A stretch of 64,000 nucleotides of DNA from Terrisporobacter mayombei (lineage in GTDB: Bacteria > Bacillota > Clostridia > Peptostreptococcales > Peptostreptococcaceae), in the NCBI RefSeq assembly GCF_020748465.1, contig NZ_JAHZMP010000002.1:186001-250000 (forward strand), given 5' to 3'. A model generated the notes under the pieces. That model was not told the DNA's origin. It saw nothing but the letters and a program-made list of their open reading frames with translations, and did not search any database. Positions 60,164 to 64,000 of the stretch are shown piece by piece; the stretch's first letter is position 1; the number at the start of each line of letters is the position of its first letter. Made by a program: the position numbers and the translations under genes.

Positions 60164-60195
60164 AAACCGTATCACAAGTAAGCGATACGGCTTTT
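60164..60195. repeat. Hairpin repeat A copy between two minus-strand genes
   Basis: AAACCGTATC-ACAAGTAAGC-GATACGGC then TTTTT on the plus strand, although both neighbours are on the minus strand. The orientation is therefore independent of local transcription. Confidence 0.75.
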
Positions 60196-60247
60196 TATAC
60201 TTAGATTTAAATAAATTACTAATAAAAATAGTATTAGAGTATACTAA

Positions 60248-60898
60248 CTATTTAAATTTTTGAGGAAATTGCTTTATTATACCATCAGTAATAATATCTG
60301 CAAAAGCAATCATATGATCCTCACCCTTATCATATGCTTCTATATCTGCATTCCAGTCCTTATTTAACCTAGCAACAACTTGATCTGTAACATATTGTAA
60401 ATGTTTATGTAACATGTCTTTTAGAACTTTTTCTGAATAATTAGGATTAGCAGAACTTAAAAACTCAGCTATTTTATCAGCATTTTCATACCAAAGTTTA
60501 TTGTATTTTTCTAAATCATCCTTATTTCCACTTTTAGCAGAATCAGTAACTTTCACTGCAAGTTCTATATGTTCTCTTAACAATGAAGCAAGCTTATTTC
60601 CTGCCTCTTCTCCATAATAAGGTTTAATTGAATTTCCAATATCATCTTGATTTTTAAGAAGTCTCTCTAATACAGGTCCTTTATCTTCTAGTGAAGATAA
60701 ATCACTAATAATTGTACTTCTAGTCCAGGATACATGATCTATCCAAAGTCTTCTTTGTAACATTCTTAATTCGCAGATAGCCTTATTGCAAGATACATCA
60801 TTGGAAGAGATAGTTTCTAAAGCTTGAGCCTTAAATGGAATGAAAATAAGTGTTAGTAAAAATAATGATAATAATGAACTTTTAAAAATTTTCTTCAT
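60248..60898 (-). CDS. Secreted helical protein of the family often mislabelled acetylglutamate kinase
   Basis: 216 residues from ATG 60898 (AAGGAG upstream). Signal peptide to about residue 26 (PFKAQA), then helices: ELRMLQRRLWIDHVSWTRSTIISDLSSLEDKGPVLERLLKNQDDIGNSIKPYYGEEAGNKLASLLREHI, WYENADKIAEFLSSANPNY and ITDGIIKQFPQKF. The L-x-x-L-W-x-x-H-x-x-W-T-R and KPYYGEEAG features define a secreted clostridial/bacillar family with no proven activity. It has no kinase motif. Confidence 0.75.
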   Translation of the reverse strand: MKKIFKSSLLSLFLLTLIFIPFKAQALETISSNDVSCNKAICELRMLQRRLWIDHVSWTRSTIISDLSSLEDKGPVLERLLKNQDDIGNSIKPYYGEEAGNKLASLLREHIELAVKVTDSAKSGNKDDLEKYNKLWYENADKIAEFLSSANPNYSEKVLKDMLHKHLQYVTDQVVARLNKDWNADIEAYDKGEDHMIAFADIITDGIIKQFPQKFK

Positions 60899-61071
60899 GC
60901 GTAGTTTCTCCTTTATTGTTAAATTATAAATTAGTTTTTCCAAAGCTAAATAGAGATATTCTCTTTAAATAAGCTTTATATTATTATTCATCACTCAATT
61001 TTATTTATATGTAAAAGTAAACATATCAGTATGCTATAATTGTGAAATATATTAGATATAAGGAGGAAATC

Positions 61072-61890
61072 ATGTTTAAAATTGGGGAATTTTCAAAGCT
61101 TACTCAAGTATCTATTAGAATGTTAAGATACTATGATGAAATTGAGTTATTAAGACCAGCAAGTGTTGACTTGTCTACAGGATATAGAATGTATTCTGCA
61201 GCTCAGATACCAATTCTTCAGAAGATAATTTTATTAAGAGATACGAAATTTTCAACAGCAGAAATAAAAGATGTAATACTAAAACATAAAGAAATAAATA
61301 TAGCAGATGAATTAGAGAAAAAGAAAGAGGAAATTAAGAAAGAAATTGAATTAGAACAGCAGAGAATTAAAAAAATAGATAATGCAATAAATGAAATAGA
61401 GAACAAAAATTTCAAGATTCATTGCAACATAAACTTTAAGAAAGTAGATAAAATATTCATACTATCTATTAGAGATAAAATTCCAACTTATTTTCATGAA
61501 GGCCTTTTATGGAATAGATTATGTGATTTTATTAGTAAAGAAAATATTTCTATAAAGCAGCATATATATAATAATGTTGCTTTATATCATGATATTGAAC
61601 ATAAGGATGAAAATGTAGATGTTGAAGTTGGTATGATAGTAGATAAATTAGGAAAAAACAAAGACAGATTTATATATAGAGAAGTAGAAGGTGTAGAAAA
61701 AATGGCTTATGCAATGGTATACGGACCATATAGCAATTTAGCAAGAGCTTATGAAATGTTAGCATATTATCTTGAAAGTCATAATGAACAGATGTCAGAT
61801 AAGCCTTCTAGGCAGATATGTCATATAGGAGTAGAACATACTAAGAATCCAGAAAGATACCTTACTGAAATACAAATTCCATTAAAGTAA
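61072..61890 (+). CDS. MerR-family regulator with GyrI-like effector domain
   Basis: 272 residues: MerR HTH and wing (FKIGEFSKLTQVSIRMLRYYDEIELLRPASVDLSTGYRMYSAAQIPILQKI), coiled coil (about 75-120) and a C-terminal effector-binding domain (about 120-272; VEVGMIV, MAYAMVYGPYSNLARAYEMLAYYL, DKPSRQICHIGVEHTKNPERYLTEIQIPL). BmrR-like layout for sensing lipophilic compounds. ATG 61072 has AAGGAGG upstream; the frame from 61042 does not. A MerR-type promoter just after the gene points to control of the downstream trmO-like gene. Confidence 0.9.
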   Translation: MFKIGEFSKLTQVSIRMLRYYDEIELLRPASVDLSTGYRMYSAAQIPILQKIILLRDTKFSTAEIKDVILKHKEINIADELEKKKEEIKKEIELEQQRIKKIDNAINEIENKNFKIHCNINFKKVDKIFILSIRDKIPTYFHEGLLWNRLCDFISKENISIKQHIYNNVALYHDIEHKDENVDVEVGMIVDKLGKNKDRFIYREVEGVEKMAYAMVYGPYSNLARAYEMLAYYLESHNEQMSDKPSRQICHIGVEHTKNPERYLTEIQIPLK

Positions 61891-61896
61891 AATTTG

Positions 61897-61927
61897 TTGA
61901 CTCTCACATTATGTGAGGGTCTATTAT
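61897..61927 (+). promoter_or_regulatory. MerR-activated promoter, 19-bp spacer, before trmO-like gene
   Basis: TTGACT (61897-61902), 19 bp, TATTAT (61922-61927). The spacer dyad ACTCTCACAT-TATGTGAGGGT closely matches the MerR-family operator pattern. It lies between the MerR gene and the next gene in the same direction. Confidence 0.8.
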
Positions 61928-61962
61928 ATTTTTGTAAGATAATTTTTTAGGAGGTAGACATT

Positions 61963-62430
61963 ATGCAATTAAAAGAAATTGGAAAAATAAATGTGGAAGA
62001 AAAAGATATGTTTCTTCAAATTAATAAGGAGTATGTAAAGGGGCTCCAAGGATTAGAAGACTTCTCTCACATTGACTTAATTTGGTGGTTTGATAAGTGT
62101 GACAATGATAAAAATAGAGGAGTTACTGAAGTAAATCAACCTTACAAAAAAGCTCCCAAAAAGTTAGGAATTTTTTCAACTAGATCACCAGAAAGACCAA
62201 ACCCAATAGCATTATCTATAACTGAAATAACACATATTGACTATGATAAAGGTAGAATCTATATTACTTATATTGATGCAATGAATAATAGCAAAATTTT
62301 AGATATAAAGCCATATACTCCAAGTATAGATAGGGTAGAAAAACCTAATGTTCCTAATTGGTGTAGTCATTGGCCACTATCATATGAAGAGTCTGGTTAT
62401 TTTGATTGGGAAAATGAATTTTTATTTTAA
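61963..62430 (+). CDS. trmO: TrmO/TsaA-family SAM-dependent methyltransferase
   Basis: 155 residues with the TsaA (UPF0066) beta-barrel motifs: IGKINVEEKDMFLQI, GLEDFSHIDLIWWFDKCD, KKLGIFSTRSPERPNPIALSITEI (the SxRSPxRPNPI SAM-binding signature) and DIKPYTPSID. TrmO methylates N6-threonylcarbamoyl-adenosine 37 of tRNA; many clostridial paralogues have unknown targets. AGGAGG precedes the ATG. Driven by a MerR-type promoter, which is unusual for a tRNA-modifying enzyme. Confidence 0.85.
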   Translation: MQLKEIGKINVEEKDMFLQINKEYVKGLQGLEDFSHIDLIWWFDKCDNDKNRGVTEVNQPYKKAPKKLGIFSTRSPERPNPIALSITEITHIDYDKGRIYITYIDAMNNSKILDIKPYTPSIDRVEKPNVPNWCSHWPLSYEESGYFDWENEFLF

Positions 62431-62477
62431 ATTAATATAATATGTACTTATATTAATTTAAAACTATGAAAGTATCT

Positions 62478-62516
62478 AAAAAGGTATAGAATTAGATTTA
62501 ATTCTATACCTTTTTA
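62478..62516 (+). terminator. Terminator of the trmO-like gene
   Basis: AAAAAGGTATAGAATTA…TAATTCTATACCTTTTT. Confidence 0.9.
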
Positions 62517-62527
62517 CTATTATTTAT

Positions 62528-62639
62528 AAATATTTTTATAACGGATTTTCTTATTCTTTCATCTTGAATTAAGTTAAAATCATTGGTTACTATAGCAAGT
62601 TTGTAAGACTTGTTTAGACTTTCTATAAGCTCCATACTA
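62528..62639 (-). pseudogene. HAD nucleotidase fragment
   Basis: Closely matches 34136-34247 of the HAD gene (around the TNG motif region), with small changes. Ends abruptly where a Crp/Fnr fragment starts. Confidence 0.75.
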
Positions 62640-62800
62640 GACATTGCTCAATTTTTATTTGCAAAATATAGACATTTGAATAGAACCCTTAAAGAAATGG
62701 AATTAAAATCAATTATAAAATGTGGTGATAAAAAAAATATATATTAGATATAAACAAACTTAGAGAATTATCTAAGAATATTTATGTAAAACCACTTTAG
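62640..62800 (+). pseudogene. Crp/Fnr C-terminal fragment
   Basis: Closely matches the last 160 bases of the regulator at 34654-35343 (DIAQFLFAKYRHLNRTLKEMELKSIIKCGDKK), with an extra A in an A-run that shifts the frame and stops it early. Together with the HAD piece it is a second HAD/Crp module collapsed by an internal deletion. Confidence 0.8.
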
Positions 62801-63020
62801 AATATAATTTAAAATAATTTTATATAAGATAAAGCTCCGTTGCAATAGTTAGGGAGAAGCATACCACAAATAATGAGGACTTTTATGAAAGTGTTTATAT
62901 GACTAGCTTTAAAAGGAGGGATAGTGTCTTAAGTCCTGTAATGACTTAAATAAATTATAAAAGCATATGTTTGCTTTTAAAATTTTTGATAAATATAAGT
63001 AAGAAATACAGAAAATAAAA
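62801..63020. other. Gene-free stretch
   Basis: Contains a very worn repeat-A-like sequence near 62850-62880 (GCATACCACAAATAATGAGG). No gene seen. Confidence 0.3.
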
Positions 63021-63043
63021 ATAGGGTGCTACTAACACCCTAT
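63021..63043 (-). terminator. Terminator of the MFS gene
   Basis: ATAGGGTG…CACCCTAT; on the minus strand followed by TTTTTATTTTC. Confidence 0.75.
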
Positions 63044-63091
63044 AGTATACAATTCTAGTTACTTAGGCAACCGGTAAAAGCCCTCAAATAT

Positions 63092-64000
63092 TTAGGCTGA
63101 CTTTGATTTAACATCTTCATTTACACACATTGCTGTTCTGCCATGCAACAAATAATATAAGAAAAGACAAACCAATATCACTACTGTCATCATCATATAT
63201 AATCCACGATAACCTATTAATGGAACAAAATAACCTAATAGGAATGGTCCAATTCCTACACCTAAATCTTGAAAGATAAAGTTTGTAGAAGTTGCTAATC
63301 CTATACGATGCTTTGGCGAAACTTTCACTGCTATTGCCTGAACACTAGAAGAAGTGGTACCGTATCCAAGACCTAATAGGGCACCAGCTAATAAAAGCGA
63401 GAAACCGTTATGAGTTTGGCTAAGAGAAAACAAAGCCATAGCAAGCAATAAAATAGCTGGATACATAACAAAATTTTCACCTTTTTCATCAAACCATCGA
63501 CCAGTAAAAGGTCTTGAAACTAAAACGAATACTGCATAAACAATAAAGAAAAAACTGCTCACATAAACTAAATTAATTTCCTTAGCATAGGTTGTAATGA
63601 AAGTAAGAATACTTGAATAACCAAGAGCGATTATGCAAGAAATGATTGAAATTGGAATAGCTTTTACTTCAAAGAAATGGTGTAAAGATAAACCTTTCTT
63701 TTTTTTCAATTCTTCTTTTGTAAATTCTAATTTCGGAATTTTTATAAAAAATACTGCAATAAAACTAAAAGCTAAGAAAATAATACAGACGATAAAATTC
63801 ATGTAAAAGGTTGCGTGCTGAGTAATAAACATACCTAAAAAAGGTCCAATAGACGCAGCAACAGTAAGACTTAATGCATAATAACCAGTGCCTTCCCCAC
63901 GACGTTTATTTGGAATAATTTTTGCCACAATTGTTCCTGTTGCTGTAGAAGCAATCCCCATCGCAGCACCATTCAAGAAACGAACGACCAAAAGGAATCC
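63092..64000 (-). CDS. MFS transporter, 5' end outside window
   Basis: The frame remains open to the last base, so the first roughly 100 residues lie right of the window (the GTG at 63991 is internal). About nine transmembrane helices remain: GTIVAKIIPNKRRGEGTGYYALSLTVAASIGPFLG (the R-G-E-G-x-G motif of the loop and motif C-like helix), then a central charged loop, and RPFTGRWFDEKGE (repeat of motif A). A drug-efflux-type major facilitator protein. Substrate unknown. Confidence 0.88.
   Translation of the reverse strand, partial: GFLLVVRFLNGAAMGIASTATGTIVAKIIPNKRRGEGTGYYALSLTVAASIGPFLGMFITQHATFYMNFIVCIIFLAFSFIAVFFIKIPKLEFTKEELKKKKGLSLHHFFEVKAIPISIISCIIALGYSSILTFITTYAKEINLVYVSSFFFIVYAVFVLVSRPFTGRWFDEKGENFVMYPAILLLAMALFSLSQTHNGFSLLLAGALLGLGYGTTSSSVQAIAVKVSPKHRIGLATSTNFIFQDLGVGIGPFLLGYFVPLIGYRGLYMMMTVVILVCLFLYYLLHGRTAMCVNEDVKSKSA

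Noticed and set aside
60248..60898. Acetylglutamate kinase annotation often attached to this family
   Set aside because: The protein is secreted and helical and has no amino-acid-kinase motif; the label appears to be a database error.

Overview
This is a very AT-rich window from a low-GC Gram-positive bacterium. Strong AGGAGG ribosome sites, ATG/GTG/TTG starts, many T-tailed hairpin terminators and the gene families present (TelA, DUF4342, YlbF, a CD-type proline racemase, corrinoid methyltransferase relics, coat-like low-complexity proteins) point to an endospore-forming member of the Clostridia. It could be Clostridium or a Peptostreptococcaceae genus; the sequence does not settle which. 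No rRNA, tRNA, CRISPR array or intact transposon was seen.

The window is accessory chromosome: many small transcription units, each often a regulator with one or two effector genes, separated by hairpins and by debris of dead genes. From left to right: an XpaC-like/TelA pair (left gene cut by the window edge); a MarR/cyclase operon; a TipAS-type MerR regulator with a duplicated effector half; a TnpB relic; a proline racemase facing a ROK repressor over a repeated operator; a Sel1-repeat protein; a gene graveyard (9.5-10.4 kb); a lipoprotein hydrolase; a chemoreceptor; a MtaA/UroD-family methyltransferase beside a corrinoid-protein relic; a foreign-looking ABC exporter with its TetR; and an NhaC-type antiporter. 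From 21.7 to 30 kb lie single-gene units (GNATs, HD hydrolases, XRE-cupin, bL25/Ctc, M14 peptidase, cupin). From 30 to 35 kb there are two CNNM/HlyC-type proteins, a holin-like membrane protein, and a HAD nucleotidase divergent from a Crp/Fnr regulator. From 35.5 to 43.6 kb there are a B12-binding radical SAM enzyme, a complete Bce-type peptide detoxification module (ABC + two-component system), a SagB-type nitroreductase and an AraC regulator.

The most unusual part is 43.7-56.6 kb. It holds Met/Pro/Gly-rich, Arg-Asp-repeat, Cys/His/Glu/Lys-repeat, Ser-rich and Arg/aromatic-rich small proteins that look like spore-surface proteins. Two of them (45.05 and 46.06 kb) sit in tandem cassettes whose 5' and 3' flanks are alike while their coding sequences are unrelated; the 5' flank forms a hairpin of up to 21 bp directly against the ribosome site. 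At 53.3-54.9 kb a Ser-repeat peptide is followed by a complete small Hanks-type kinase and an unrecognised protein. For both of the latter, the only initiation codon that fits the Shine-Dalgarno site and the protein fold is ATA. A kinase with an adjacent Ser-rich candidate substrate is the best candidate here for an undescribed system.

The right end carries a degraded PQQ-sugar-dehydrogenase gene, a CPBP protease, secreted helical proteins, a MerR regulator with a 19-bp-spacer MerR promoter driving a TrmO-like gene, a collapsed second copy of the HAD/Crp module, and an MFS transporter cut by the window edge. Two dispersed hairpin families are spread through intergenic regions of the whole window.
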